The translations under genes were made by a program, and so were the position numbers. Shown here piece after piece: positions 24,885-35,285 of a stretch of 64,000 nucleotides of DNA. Position 1 is the stretch's first letter. Every line of letters starts with the position of its first letter. Below the pieces are notes generated by a model that saw nothing but the letters and a program-made list of their open reading frames with translations, was not told the DNA's origin and searched no databases. This DNA comes from Ustilago trichophora (lineage: Eukaryota; Basidiomycota; Ustilaginomycetes; Ustilaginales; Ustilaginaceae), in assembly GCA_900323505.1 (NCBI GenBank), contig OOIN01000008.1, forward strand, positions 744,001-808,000, written 5' to 3'.

Positions 24885-27049
24885 CCTCCCTTGGAAATGT
24901 CGCGCCACTCTTCTTCTCTCTGAACGCGTTGCTGCTGCTGCTGCTGCAGTGCTTGTGTGACGTTTTTCGGAAAAGTTGGAATTTCCTGTAGCCGACTGAC
25001 TTTTGGACCAACAACAGCACACTGCCCCAGCACTGTCAAAATTAATTTCAGAGTTGTTTTTAGAGAGAAAAAAAAAAACCCCTCTCTACGCAAGGTTAGA
25101 TATCGCAGTGATCTCGGCACTCCCGACGTAGTTAAAAGAAGATTTTGGAAGGAAATCCGCGTGGACTTTCGTTTTTGCAAGGCAGCAGGGAGACACAGAG
25201 GGAGCTGATCATGTGGTGTGTGGATCGATTTCGGAGAGTAATCCCAAATTTATTTTTTTGGCTTTCGTATTTCGTTCGCTCGAGTATCCGTCCCAGTTGC
25301 CCTTACAGCTTGCTTCACCGTCGTTGGCCTCCGAGACTAGGACGAAGCTGTCACCGCGCTGGACTGTAGCGGCGTGAAGCTGCTGGTGAGCGTGTCGTTC
25401 CCGAGACCCTGTGCTGGCTGGATGGCATGCAGGAGGAGTTTCCAGCTCACTGACGATGAGAATGAGAATGAGCCCACTTCCAACACTGGCAGAGGGTCTG
25501 ATGCTCCCCAACGAATGAGAAGCGCATTTCGCTCTCTTCCTCTTGGAGATGATCCGCTTCCAAGAGTCACAATCGACAGTGCAGCTTCCAGACCGAATTG
25601 AAACAATCAGCCGCAGAGCAAGGGAGCCTGTCAAGTCCTCAAGATCCGCTTCGTAGCATGCAACGTCTACAGGATCGTTCCCAGCTTGAGCCCGATACTC
25701 ACTGCACAGCCTTGTTCTCTCCGCTTTCTACCGGCCAAGAGCGAATGGAGAAATGGCCTGATCCTGTTTCGCCACCAGAGGTGATCGTTGTCGTCGTTGA
25801 CGTTGTCTAGCGCCGCTTTTTCTTCGCACCATGCAGGACCTGCATTTTTGGACTTGATCCTGATTCGTCCGCACTCTAGAGTCTCAACGCCGAATCAAGT
25901 CTTGGCCGATGATCTTTTGGCTGGGCCTGATCGGCATGATCACCGCACACACAAGCCTGCTTAGACCGCTCATACCGCACAGTGCGATGTGTAAGCTTGT
26001 TCGCCTCACTCGCTCAGAAGCCAAGCTTTTCAAGCTTTTGATCGGTTCAGCTTGCTATCCTGTATTCACGAGGTATCACTACAACTACCAATCCGGAAGC
26101 ATCCGGCAACGACGTTTTCGTTCCAAGCGAAGATGTGAAAAAGGGTCGTGTGTGTGGTGGCTCTGCTCTTTCGTAGCGAAGATCCGCCTGTCACGCGAAC
26201 GCAACTCTACCCTCTGTTGTCTGCTGTACCGACGCGATAAGATTTCCAATTTCCAAGAGGAAGGAGGACCCTCTCTCGCTTCCTTGTCTAGCTTGCAGAA
26301 AAGAGTGGGCGTCGTCGCATCGTCCGAGGGTGATGAGACAAGAAATAATATTTAATTTTAGCGATTTTTTTGGGGTTTTCCTGCAGCCTGCTTTTTGGGT
26401 CGCTGCTCGACCTGCGGTAGGAAATTTCTAAAAACAAGGAAATTTAAGAGAAGGCTATAGGCACGAGGACACACCGGAAACTTTTTGGGACGGAATAAAG
26501 AATGCAGATGTTACCGCCAGAGAAGAAGAGCAGCTCGTTCTCGCTCTTCCGTAGAATGAAACACTGCTTGTAAGAAGATCTCACATAAGACTCTTAAGCC
26601 AAGCTATCAGATGTCTCAGCGATATATGCCATCGTGACGACTGAAGACGATGTCAAGGCTTGTGCTATGAAGGATTCAGGGCTTGGAGGCGATCCCGAAG
26701 TGACATGCGAAACCCTGCGTTTGGTTTCTGACTTTGGCTTGTTGGGATCGTCTGGCGAGAATTCATTTCGAACAAGCACGCGTATCGCAGACGCTGCTGC
26801 CTCTTTTTTTGTCCAGGTCCGGCCTCGGGTAGAAATCGATTGCCCTTCATCGATATTGCGATTTATTTGATCGTGTTAGGCCTCCTCTCGTCGTCCAAAA
26901 AAAGGCCGCGAGAGTCTCGGAACCCGGGAAGCACATGCCGCGTGTGTGCTTGTCGAGATCAACACTTTCTTCCTCCACACCAACGCATCCTCTTCAGCAC
27001 CTCACACAGTTCTATCAACGGTCAAACTCTCTACTGATTTTGAAACGAG
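24262..27049. other. Gene-free 2.8-kb region
   Basis: Lies between the ATP-citrate synthase start (-) and the PSMG3-like start (+). It contains a pure T32 run at 24853-24884 bordered by T/C-rich DNA, a CTG/CAG run at about 24930-24945, and further A or T runs near 25068 and 26365. ORFs on both strands are short and low-complexity; none resembles a protein. It probably holds the two divergent promoters and perhaps noncoding transcripts. Confidence 0.55.
24853..24884. repeat. Pure T32 tract
   Basis: An uninterrupted run of 32 T (A on the other strand), flanked on the left by further T/C-rich sequence. It could be slippage-prone simple repeat or a relic of a retroposed poly(A) tail; nothing recognisable precedes it on the - strand. 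Confidence 0.9.
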
Positions 27050-27631
27050 ATGATGTCCACCAACCGCCCGAACACAGGCATCTCAGCCCTCAAAGTAGAA
27101 GTAACACCCATCAAGGGCCCTGTCATCCCGACCTCAACCCTTACCGTTACCATTTCTGGTCACCCTACGACCGTCATCGCACAATCCTTTGCCGATCGCA
27201 TATTTATCACCGTTACTCAGCTCAACAAGTTCGGAGTGCTCTACCAAGCCGTGACTTCCTCTGCCCCTTCCTCGTCTGCTGGATACCTTGACTTTGAGCC
27301 AGCATTAAAATCCACTTTGCCGCCTCCGCTACCTACGACTTCAGTCAGCAAGCTGGTAGGCACAGAGCCAAGTCCGGCACACATGGCTCTGTACCAGCTG
27401 TACGTCGCCCAGATTGCTAGCATCGTAAAGCATAGTCAGAACGGACAGGATGGCAGGCCGCTCATCGTCTCGCTTGCGCTGAAGAGCTCGGCAAAGGAAG
27501 GAGAGAAGCAAGCAATGGCTTTTGGGGAGGACGATGACGAGGACGATGAATCCTTCCTCATGACAAGCCCAGAGGAAAGGGAGAGATTTATGGCCATCAT
27601 GAAGGCGGTTCAAGAATGCAGGGTCTGGTAG
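27050..27631 (+). CDS. Proteasome assembly chaperone 3-like protein
   Basis: Similar to PSMG3/PAC3 (yeast Irc25/Poc3 role), which with PAC4 supports assembly of the 20S proteasome alpha ring. 193 residues from a tandem ATGATG at 27050. Visible matches to the human protein pattern: a central strand block FADRIFITVTQLNKFGVLYQA (human-like hydrophobic/VTQ-K-G layout) and the C-terminal signature VQECRVW (human ends VIRVCQVW). An acidic loop, GEDDDEDDESF at about 161-171, interrupts the region before the last helix, and residues about 75-105 are a Ser/Pro-rich insertion. Known PSMG3 is about 120 residues, so this fungal form is longer. Identification rests on these short blocks, hence moderate confidence. 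Convergent with NBS1; stops are 80 bases apart. Confidence 0.72.
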   Translation: MMSTNRPNTGISALKVEVTPIKGPVIPTSTLTVTISGHPTTVIAQSFADRIFITVTQLNKFGVLYQAVTSSAPSSSAGYLDFEPALKSTLPPPLPTTSVSKLVGTEPSPAHMALYQLYVAQIASIVKHSQNGQDGRPLIVSLALKSSAKEGEKQAMAFGEDDDEDDESFLMTSPEERERFMAIMKAVQECRVW

Positions 27632-27711
27632 AAATACATTCAGTTACACAGTCTGATTCACAGGCAGACATCAAAGGATGGAAACATGGGTCAAGATTGG
27701 CCGTAAAGTGA

Positions 27712-30700
27712 TCAGAAGACGGATCGCCGAGCTCTGCCCGAACCAGAAGCAGGAGGATCGCGTCTCCTCCTCGTCGAAGTGCTTTTTCCGAATCCTGCAA
27801 AGTTACCATCATCTTCATTGTCGTCATCCCCACTCTCATCATCGTCGTCGTCGTCAAAGACCATAGTTGCCGCACGTGCAGGGACGCGCTTCTTCCTACT
27901 GGCGGCAGCCGCAGATGCAGTGGACGGAGCTGCCATTTCCTCATCGCTGTCCTCCACGAGGGCGGCTGGTCTCTTTCTTCCGCGTGCAGTCGCCACCGCA
28001 GCAGATTTGGCTGGAGCGGAGCGCTGCGAACGAGATCCGTGGCGACGTTGCAGCATCGTCGTCATGTCTGCTTCGTCTGTCGAGTCCATCGAGTCGAGCC
28101 CATCCAGGTCCAAATCTACTGCTGAACCTTCCACTGAGGCTGGGTCGAGTGCTACCCGGCCTCGAGCTTTGCCACGAGCTTGCGGGATCGACTCGTCCTC
28201 ATCATCCGATGCAGCACCCTTCCTGGCGGTCGTCCTCGCCGATGACTTTCCTCGTGACGAAGTGACGGTCTCTGATGTTGGACCAGACTGTCCATCCTGT
28301 TGATCCTCCCAGTACGACTGGCCCAAGCCGTAATCATTGCTTTCTGGCAGCACCAGTGCGATCGACGCTCGAGCAGGCGCTTTCACCGCAGCGACCTTTG
28401 TTGCAAGCTTGACCACCGTCGACTTGGGTCGGAACTTTTTGAAGTTGGGCTTTCCCGCATCTTGCACGCCATTTGGCGCCTGCTGCTGCTGTTGCTGCGG
28501 CGGCTTCTTCCGAACGAGCGGCACAAAGTCGACCTGTACAAAGTTGCCCCGCACATGAATGCGAAGTTCTTCCTCTGCCATCTGTTTGAATGCTTCGTAG
28601 TCTTCGTCCGTAGCGGCATTCTGTGCTGGCGCCTTCTGCTTTGTGCGGGCCCCGACGAATTTGTCGAGTGTGCCTGTCTGTGTGTTTGGCTTGGCGATTT
28701 GGAGCCGATTGAACTCTGCATCGAACTCGTCCATCTTCTTGCCCTTGGCGCGTTGGGTGTTGAGCGCTTGGAGGAATTGGGGTTCGGTGTCTGGGTGGGC
28801 GCCGTCGGCGAGGCCGGCTGCTTCTGTGGTTGCCTCGGTGCGGATGATGCGGGTTGGTTCTGCAATGGAAGGCTGACTGGGTGGGACATGGTCGGCGGAC
28901 TCGTTTTCAGGACCGGCAGTGCGGGCTCTTTTCGATGTTCTGTCAACATTGCCAGCATTTTCGCCTGGCTCGGCGCCAGACACTTGGCGCTGCGGTGGAG
29001 ACTTACGTTTCTGAGCGTTGCTTTCTGGGCCGGTGACGGATTCGGGCATTTGACTGGCTGCGCTGCGTGCCTCTGAGGCCTGCGTTTGCCCTAAGGACTC
29101 GCCCTGTGCTCGATCCTCCTCATCCAAGTCCATCCTGTATCGACGACTCCTTGGAATCGAGCCAGCATTCAAGCTGGCACCGACTCCGTCACCAGAGATC
29201 GATCCAAATCCATCCCCCACTTCAGCAGTTGCACCATCAGGCCGCAACATGGCATCAAAGATGTCTGATCGACGAGCACGACTGGCCCCCGTACGTCTTG
29301 TCAGTCCGCTCCGCTCAGCTCTGGTGAGCTGTGAAGATGATGGTTCAGCGGTCACTTCCGAGGATAGAATGTTCGACTGTATGCTTGCCTCCGTAGCCGC
29401 GTCACCCCTGCTAGCCACGCCTGCTTGGACCGCCTCAGGCGCCGGTTGAGAATCAGCGTCCTCGCTAGTTTGTGCCGGTTTGCGTGTTCGACGTGTGAGA
29501 GGCCGTCTTTGCTGTTCAACTGCTGTGCTCGGTGGTTCCGCAGTAGGAGCTGAGGATTGTACTTCAGCAGCGTCAGCAGGACTTGCCTCGGCCTGAGCAG
29601 GCGTCACTGCAGATGGCGACCGTCTTTGAGGAGTCGGCTCCATCACCGTATCGTCAGCCGTATTTCTTTGCGGAGGAGCGGGAGGATCAGCGGCAGTTGG
29701 AGCAGCATCGGTTTCTACAGGAAGCTCCGCTTGTTCATCCGATGCATTCGGGATACTGTTCAGATGCGCCCGTACATGCGCTGTAAATACGGCATTCGTG
29801 ATCGTGTGGAATCCACTCGGCATGGCGATCCTGAGATTCGTGCATGCAACCGTACACGCATCCTTCCACGGCGTATTATCGTGTACTGCGCTAACCAGCA
29901 CCACCAGCCCTTCGTCCGGCGCCTCGCTACGAGCCTTGCTCCCACTGTTCCGCCAATACGACAGCGCGCTATTCTTGTACGGCATGAGGAGTTGGGCGAA
30001 ATCGGCTTTTGTCTGTAGATTCTCTGCCTGTGGATTGTGGGTAAACACATGCGCACCTGCCACCGCGAGGATGCTCTTGTAGATCGACAGTTCCGCGTCT
30101 TCGGTAGGAAGAGCGAAGAAGACGCAAGTGGTGCCTTTGAGCATATAAGTGCGGCGTTCATCTGGCAGCAATTTATGCAGCAAGTGCGGCAAGTCGTTGA
30201 GCTCTTGCTGGTCAACTGTGGGTTGGTAGGTGGCGGGGTCGAGCTCATCCATGCATGTTTCGAGGGAAGCTGGATCGTGACGAGGTAGCTCTGCTCGGCG
30301 GAAGAGCTCTTGAAAATATTCGATGGTCACGATGGGTCGGGCCTGGAGGAGAGCACATAGTACCGACTCTGTTGGCTTGACCTGAATCAGGCAGAGATGC
30401 GTGTATCCATCTCTCCATCGGGACTTTGCAGGTGACAGGTGGATTCCCAGCTGGAGCGCAGCTTTGCGCAGTGGCGAGATTGCGCTCTCTTTCACCTTTG
30501 CTGCAAAGCACACTGCCATAGGTTTCCATACCAGCCGCAGCGATATTGTAGTTGTGAGCGCAAACGAATCGCCATGGCCCAACACGTGTTCCTGATCAGC
30601 TGGCACTTGCACCTCTGTTGCCTCGGACCGGCGTTGCTGTGTTACCGCAAACGTCTTCCTACTCTTGTTGGCTTCGAAGCGAATCGTGACGCGAGGCCGG

Positions 30701-30930
30701 AGGCTGACATCGTTGTGAAAGGACAAAGGATCGGAGACGTTGGCGAGTTGGCTGGAGATGGACTCGTCGGATGCGACTGTGATGTGACAGGATACACGCG
30801 AGACAAACTTGCTGTCGATGACAATATCGGCGGGGATCTTGCGGCCGAGGGTGTAGGTCTGACCGTATTTGAGGAGTTTGCTCAGTTCTTGTCGGCTATC
30901 CTCGGCGAACCGACCTTGAAGGAGCCACAT
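27712..30930 (-). CDS. NBS1: Nbs1/nibrin-like subunit of the MRN complex
   Basis: DNA double-strand-break sensor partner of Mre11-Rad50, nuclear. 1072 residues, intronless. The N-terminal FHA domain starts at once (MWLLQG, then YTLGRKIPADIVID near 26-39 and the S-R-x-x-CHI block near 46-51). It is followed by tandem BRCT-like modules (about 140-230, with RWRDGYTHLCLI and PIVTIEYFQEL, and about 250-380). A long disordered Ser/Ala/Pro-rich middle follows. NFKKFRP at 829-835 matches the known Mre11-binding motif (NFKKF). The C terminus has an Asp-rich stretch followed by NFAGFGK and a basic tail, which resembles the acidic-plus-FxF/Y Tel1/ATM-binding element. Domain order is complete for Nbs1. 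Divergent from the VHS-GAT gene (487 bases). Confidence 0.88.
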   Translation of the reverse strand: MWLLQGRFAEDSRQELSKLLKYGQTYTLGRKIPADIVIDSKFVSRVSCHITVASDESISSQLANVSDPLSFHNDVSLRPRVTIRFEANKSRKTFAVTQQRRSEATEVQVPADQEHVLGHGDSFALTTTISLRLVWKPMAVCFAAKVKESAISPLRKAALQLGIHLSPAKSRWRDGYTHLCLIQVKPTESVLCALLQARPIVTIEYFQELFRRAELPRHDPASLETCMDELDPATYQPTVDQQELNDLPHLLHKLLPDERRTYMLKGTTCVFFALPTEDAELSIYKSILAVAGAHVFTHNPQAENLQTKADFAQLLMPYKNSALSYWRNSGSKARSEAPDEGLVVLVSAVHDNTPWKDACTVACTNLRIAMPSGFHTITNAVFTAHVRAHLNSIPNASDEQAELPVETDAAPTAADPPAPPQRNTADDTVMEPTPQRRSPSAVTPAQAEASPADAAEVQSSAPTAEPPSTAVEQQRRPLTRRTRKPAQTSEDADSQPAPEAVQAGVASRGDAATEASIQSNILSSEVTAEPSSSQLTRAERSGLTRRTGASRARRSDIFDAMLRPDGATAEVGDGFGSISGDGVGASLNAGSIPRSRRYRMDLDEEDRAQGESLGQTQASEARSAASQMPESVTGPESNAQKRKSPPQRQVSGAEPGENAGNVDRTSKRARTAGPENESADHVPPSQPSIAEPTRIIRTEATTEAAGLADGAHPDTEPQFLQALNTQRAKGKKMDEFDAEFNRLQIAKPNTQTGTLDKFVGARTKQKAPAQNAATDEDYEAFKQMAEEELRIHVRGNFVQVDFVPLVRKKPPQQQQQQAPNGVQDAGKPNFKKFRPKSTVVKLATKVAAVKAPARASIALVLPESNDYGLGQSYWEDQQDGQSGPTSETVTSSRGKSSARTTARKGAASDDEDESIPQARGKARGRVALDPASVEGSAVDLDLDGLDSMDSTDEADMTTMLQRRHGSRSQRSAPAKSAAVATARGRKRPAALVEDSDEEMAAPSTASAAAASRKKRVPARAATMVFDDDDDDESGDDDNEDDGNFAGFGKSTSTRRRRDPPASGSGRARRSVF

Positions 30931-31417
30931 GGAGCTTTTGGTGGAAGCGCGCCTACTTCATGGACACGCTGAGAGGGTGATAGTGGATGGTGGTGGATTG
31001 CATGGAAGATGAGGGAGACTGTAGCGAATTGGACCCTTCTTCTTTGTTTTGTGCTCTTTCATTAAGCTCAGCCGCCAAAGTGTTACTTTCCTGCAGATGT
31101 GGAGAAGAGCGTTGCCCGATCTAACCGATTTCGTCTTCCACGCTCTGTGTGCCGCTCGAGCCAAGAAGTGCTTTTGAATCTGGATGCGAATTTCCACGCG
31201 GCGGTCTCTAGCCTCTTTTGAGTTAACTAGACAAATTCAGTTGAGGCTCCCCGAAAGCGGTGCGTCCGTGCCATCATCAACTTCCTAAATGCGTGTGTGC
31301 GTGTCCGTCTGGAAATCCGAACAGATCCCACCAACTCTCTTACCATCGTCATCATCCCAGTATTTCTTACCGAACACCCTCGACCAGCTTTCACTACCAG
31401 GTAGAGAGGCCACCACC
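30931..31417. promoter_or_regulatory. Divergent promoter, NBS1 / VHS-GAT gene
   Basis: 487 bases between two start codons. The VHS-GAT start has a good context (CACCACCATGT). I see no clear TATA box or other site. Confidence 0.5.
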
Positions 31418-33064
31418 ATGTACAATCACCACTCGCAAGGCCGTTACGCAGGCTCCTCCACCTCGCGCAGCACCTCTTCCTCCACCGCCGATTCCATACC
31501 CCAAGGAGCACTTGGCGCACTCGCTGACTGGGCGGCCCGCAACCTCGATCCTGAACTTCAAACTTCGCCCGTCTCCGTCTACGTCGAGCGATGCTGTCAC
31601 CCCGCTCTGTCCCAACCCAACCTCGCACTCAACCTCGAACTTGCCGACTATGTCAATCAGAAAAAGGCCAACACGCCCCGAGAAGCTGCCTTTGAAACCG
31701 TGCGCAAGATCAACTCGCGCAATCCCCACGTTGGGATGCTTGGCCTCTCCTTGCTCGATATTCTCGTCAAGAACTGCGGCTATCCTCTCCACCTTCAGAT
31801 CGCAACAAAGGAGTTCCTCAACGAGATGGTCAAAAGGTTTCCTGAGCGTCCACCCGTCTTCCCCACCCCAGTGCAGAGCAAGATTCTTGAGCTGATCCAC
31901 GAGTGGAAACTCACGCTCTGTGTCACCTCGAAACACCGAGAGGATCTGGTTCACATCCGAGACATGCACCGTCTGTTGACGTACAAAGGCTACCGTTTCC
32001 CCAACGTCGACTCTCGTGCTGCTAGCGTCATGAACTCGGACAACAATCTGAAATCCCCGGAGGAGCTCGAGGAGGAAGATCGCGCAGCACAGGGGGCGAA
32101 ACTTCAAGAGTTGATCCGTAGGGGTACACCAAAGGATTTGGCACAGGCGCAGGAACTGATGAAGATCATGTCTGGTGCCGAGCCCGAGAACAAGCCAGAC
32201 TACAGCAAGCAGACCAGGAGGGAACTGGACAAAGTCCAATCGCGAGCCATCTTGCTCAACGACATGTTGAACAACGCCAAAGAAGGGGAGAAGTTTGTTC
32301 AGGGAGATGCGTATGATCAGATTGCCAGTCATCTGCGTAGTGTCCAGCCAAGGATTCAAAAGTGGATTGGAGATGTCGAAGAGGGTGAAGAGGGTGCAGG
32401 AGACAATATGGATCGGTTGTTGTTGGTGAATGACTTGATTAATCAGGTGGTGGAGAGGTATAAGCAGTTTACCAAGGGTAACTTCGGAGCCGAGGTGGTG
32501 ATCGATCCTAGTATTGATCCTAAGAAAGGTGGGGCGGATGCGGTGCCTACGGCAAAGATTAGCGATTTGATCAGCTTTGATGATGAGCCAAAGGCCGAGG
32601 CTAGTGCGGCAGGGAAGAATGGTGGGAACAAGGAAGCGGGTAGTGGTAGTATTATGGACGATTTCGCTTCGCTTACTTTCGACGATGCTCCTTCAACCGC
32701 AGCCAAGAACTCGACGACACCAGCAGCAGGACAGATGGGATTGGGCGGTCTACCAGCAGACCTCTTCTCGACAGCCAACGACAGTGGCAGCTCTACTCCC
32801 AAATCTGGTCCTACGAGCGGTAATCCCGCTTCAGGCTTGGGCAACTGGGGAGCCCTTCAACTACCCACCACGGCCACTTCCACCTCGACCTCGCCTCGCA
32901 TTCCTCAATCTACACCTGCACCTGCACAGCCAAACTTGATGGATATGCCAGCCCTCACCCCCAACTCGTCCTCGTCCAATGGTCAGCAGCCAAAGCCACA
33001 GCTGCAACAGCAGAAATCCAAAGCCAACGACCCATTCGCTGATCTCGATGCCATGTTCAAGTAG
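31418..33064 (+). CDS. VHS-GAT domain sorting adaptor (Tom1/GGA-like, no ear domain)
   Basis: Likely endosomal/trans-Golgi cargo adaptor binding ubiquitin and clathrin. 548 residues; the ATG at 31418 is the first with protein-like sequence after it and has context CACCACCATG. VHS domain about 40-185: SVYVERCCHPALSQPNLALN, then LGLSLLDILVKNCGYPLHLQ and YKGYRFPNV. GAT domain about 230-350: SRAILLNDMLNNA and DRLLLVNDLINQVVERY. After it comes an unstructured tail with the clathrin-box-like LISFD at 384-388 and a terminal DPFADLDAMFK whose DPF suits AP-2/ear binding. There is no C-terminal gamma-adaptin-ear (GAE) sandwich, so it is closer in layout to Tom1 than to yeast Gga1/2. The exact subfamily is uncertain. 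Confidence 0.85.
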   Translation: MYNHHSQGRYAGSSTSRSTSSSTADSIPQGALGALADWAARNLDPELQTSPVSVYVERCCHPALSQPNLALNLELADYVNQKKANTPREAAFETVRKINSRNPHVGMLGLSLLDILVKNCGYPLHLQIATKEFLNEMVKRFPERPPVFPTPVQSKILELIHEWKLTLCVTSKHREDLVHIRDMHRLLTYKGYRFPNVDSRAASVMNSDNNLKSPEELEEEDRAAQGAKLQELIRRGTPKDLAQAQELMKIMSGAEPENKPDYSKQTRRELDKVQSRAILLNDMLNNAKEGEKFVQGDAYDQIASHLRSVQPRIQKWIGDVEEGEEGAGDNMDRLLLVNDLINQVVERYKQFTKGNFGAEVVIDPSIDPKKGGADAVPTAKISDLISFDDEPKAEASAAGKNGGNKEAGSGSIMDDFASLTFDDAPSTAAKNSTTPAAGQMGLGGLPADLFSTANDSGSSTPKSGPTSGNPASGLGNWGALQLPTTATSTSTSPRIPQSTPAPAQPNLMDMPALTPNSSSSNGQQPKPQLQQQKSKANDPFADLDAMFK

Positions 33065-33227
33065 CTTTCCCTTTACACCGCTTTGATACTCTGGGTGAGG
33101 GGCTCGAATCAAAACGTTCTTTGCACAGTTCTTCATCATGTCTCGTGGGTCAAAGGTGTGAGATGGAAGCTTTTTTGAGTTGTTGCGATTAGAGTGCGAA
33201 ATACACGTACAGAAGGGAAGAAGCGTT

Positions 33228-35285
33228 TCACTCGAGAATAATGGCAGCATTCTCATTGGAGCCGTCGTTGTTGTTGTTGGGTTGGGTGGTCTTTTGCTTC
33301 TTTTCTGGCGTGACCACTTGATCAGCATTCGTGAGTTTGGATGGTGAAGCTTCATCGTCAGGATAAGGACGCTTTTTTCCAACCACACTGTCGACGGACT
33401 TTACCGGAAGATCCACCTTCTCAACAGCCACCGGTACATCATCTTCATCATCGTTATCGTCCGACGCTTGAGAATCACCTTCGATCTTAGGTGGTCTCGG
33501 CTTAGGCTTTGACAATTCCCCAGTCAAAATCTTCACCGTCTCATCCTCACTTGGAGCTTCACCGCTTCGAACGGAAATAACAACATTCACCGCCTGCAAC
33601 AATTGATCTTCATCCATCACCGTCAACATCGACCCTGGTTCCAATCCCATCTCGTTCAAACTCTTGCCCAGATTATCCTCGAAATCAGGATCCGCCAAGA
33701 TCTTGTTGCCGTTATACACCACCAGATCTTGGTCTCCCATCCCCAGGGCCTCCTTGGCCACTTTGTCCACCACCTCTTCCAACGTCACTGTTTCCAAACT
33801 CACCACCTCGATGGGGATGTATACATCCTGGCAAACTCCACATCGAGGATTGGGCTTGGAAGGTGGCCAGCTAGTGATCATTCGCTTGTCACCACGCGCG
33901 AGAGATACCCATCGCATCTTGTCCCATTTCCCACTGAGTGCGTGAAGAGCTTGCAGGACCAACATGCCTGCGATGATAGCATTGGTGGAGGCAATGGCAG
34001 GGATGATGTTCCCGGCCATCTGCTTGACTTCGAATCGGGTCTTGCGATCAATGTGGTAGACAATGGAGCGGAGATTGGAGGAGGCAGTGACAAAGTCGAG
34101 TGCATCTTTGTCGTCTTTGTCAAAGGAGAGGGGTTGAGTGAGGTCGGCTGCCGCGCGGATGGCGAGGGAAGAGACGCTGGTGAGGAAGAGCTCAACGTTG
34201 TCTTTGAGCGTGAGGGTGCGCTGGTCTTTGAGCTTTGATGCATTGGCGCCGTTGGGGGTGGAAGCTGCGTCAGGTGCGGATGCGGAAGGGTCCTGAGGAG
34301 CTGTGCTTGCTGCGGAATCGGTGCTGTCGACAGCAGAAACGCCACTGAGAGCATCCTGGAAGACAAGAGGTACAGGCTTGACCGGGCGATGCGTCCACAT
34401 CTCTTCCATCCCGAGCAATCTCTCGATGTCGTTCTTGTAGACCTTGTTGAAGATACGCTCTGCCACTGCACGCACGGCGTCCTGGTCACCCTTCTTGGCA
34501 GCTTCCACCAACGAAGCTCGAATATCCCGCATCTCGCGAGCCTCTTTGCGCAGACTGTCGATTTCCTGAGCATCCTCTCCATCCGCAATGGCTTTATCGA
34601 GCTCCTCATCCTCGGTCTCGTCATCTGCGCCGAACAGCTGAGTGAAAAGCCAGCTCTTGGCCCATACGATGCAGTGGATCGGCGTTGAAGGTGTCGAGCG
34701 AATGGTGCAAACGGGGAAAGTCTTTGGCGTGGGTTTGGGCACACAGTCGTAGCACTCGGTAACGCCACGTCTGATGGGTTGAACTTGCCCCTGGAAGCCA
34801 GTGGTACCGCTCTCGATGAGCGGGACGTCGGCAGCAATGCACATCTTGTTGACCCATCGTCGGGCATCGAGGTTGTCGAGCGCATTCATGACGAGGTCAA
34901 AGCTTTGGAAGTAAGCAACGCCAAAGCGGGGCTCCTTGATGTTGGCATGGTAGGCAACGATGTTGGGAAGCGGATTGAAGGAGGATGCGGTCTGCTTTGC
35001 CACGAGCGATTTGGGTTTCTTGATGTGTTGCTTTTGGAAGAGGAACTGACGGTTGAGGTTGGAGAGGTCGATAGTGTCGAGGTCGATGATCTCGATGTTG
35101 CCAAAGCCAGTGAGCACGAGGTTCTTGAGCAGCTCGCAGCCGATACCTCCCGCACCGACTACAAGAACCTTGGCGGTGTTGGTGAGTTTGAAGGCCTCGT
35201 CGCCGAGGATCGACTGTGCGAGGGCATAACGGGTGGGCTGAGTCGCGCCGTTGTGTGTGGAGGAAGAGGACGCTTCGACCGCCAT
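33228..35285 (-). CDS. UBA2: SUMO-activating enzyme subunit 2 (Uba2)
   Basis: Catalytic half of the SUMO E1 heterodimer with Aos1 (EC 6.2.1.45), nuclear. 685 residues from the ATG at 35285; the frame is open further upstream but lacks E1 similarity, and the family begins with the ALAQSILGDEAF / KVLVVGAGGIGCELLKNL block. The nucleotide-binding GAGGIG is at 44-49. Adenylation-domain blocks are IDLDTIDLSNLNRQFLF and NALDNLDARRWVN. Zinc cysteines are C178 and C181 (ECYDC) with a second pair in RCGVCQD. The catalytic cysteine is C193 in PVCTIRSTPS. A ubiquitin-fold domain (about 500-585, with DLVVYNGNKIL) precedes an acidic, disordered tail with KKRPYP and KKQK, possible nuclear signals. Convergent with the VHS-GAT gene. 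Confidence 0.96.
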   Translation of the reverse strand: MAVEASSSSTHNGATQPTRYALAQSILGDEAFKLTNTAKVLVVGAGGIGCELLKNLVLTGFGNIEIIDLDTIDLSNLNRQFLFQKQHIKKPKSLVAKQTASSFNPLPNIVAYHANIKEPRFGVAYFQSFDLVMNALDNLDARRWVNKMCIAADVPLIESGTTGFQGQVQPIRRGVTECYDCVPKPTPKTFPVCTIRSTPSTPIHCIVWAKSWLFTQLFGADDETEDEELDKAIADGEDAQEIDSLRKEAREMRDIRASLVEAAKKGDQDAVRAVAERIFNKVYKNDIERLLGMEEMWTHRPVKPVPLVFQDALSGVSAVDSTDSAASTAPQDPSASAPDAASTPNGANASKLKDQRTLTLKDNVELFLTSVSSLAIRAAADLTQPLSFDKDDKDALDFVTASSNLRSIVYHIDRKTRFEVKQMAGNIIPAIASTNAIIAGMLVLQALHALSGKWDKMRWVSLARGDKRMITSWPPSKPNPRCGVCQDVYIPIEVVSLETVTLEEVVDKVAKEALGMGDQDLVVYNGNKILADPDFEDNLGKSLNEMGLEPGSMLTVMDEDQLLQAVNVVISVRSGEAPSEDETVKILTGELSKPKPRPPKIEGDSQASDDNDDEDDVPVAVEKVDLPVKSVDSVVGKKRPYPDDEASPSKLTNADQVVTPEKKQKTTQPNNNNDGSNENAAIILE

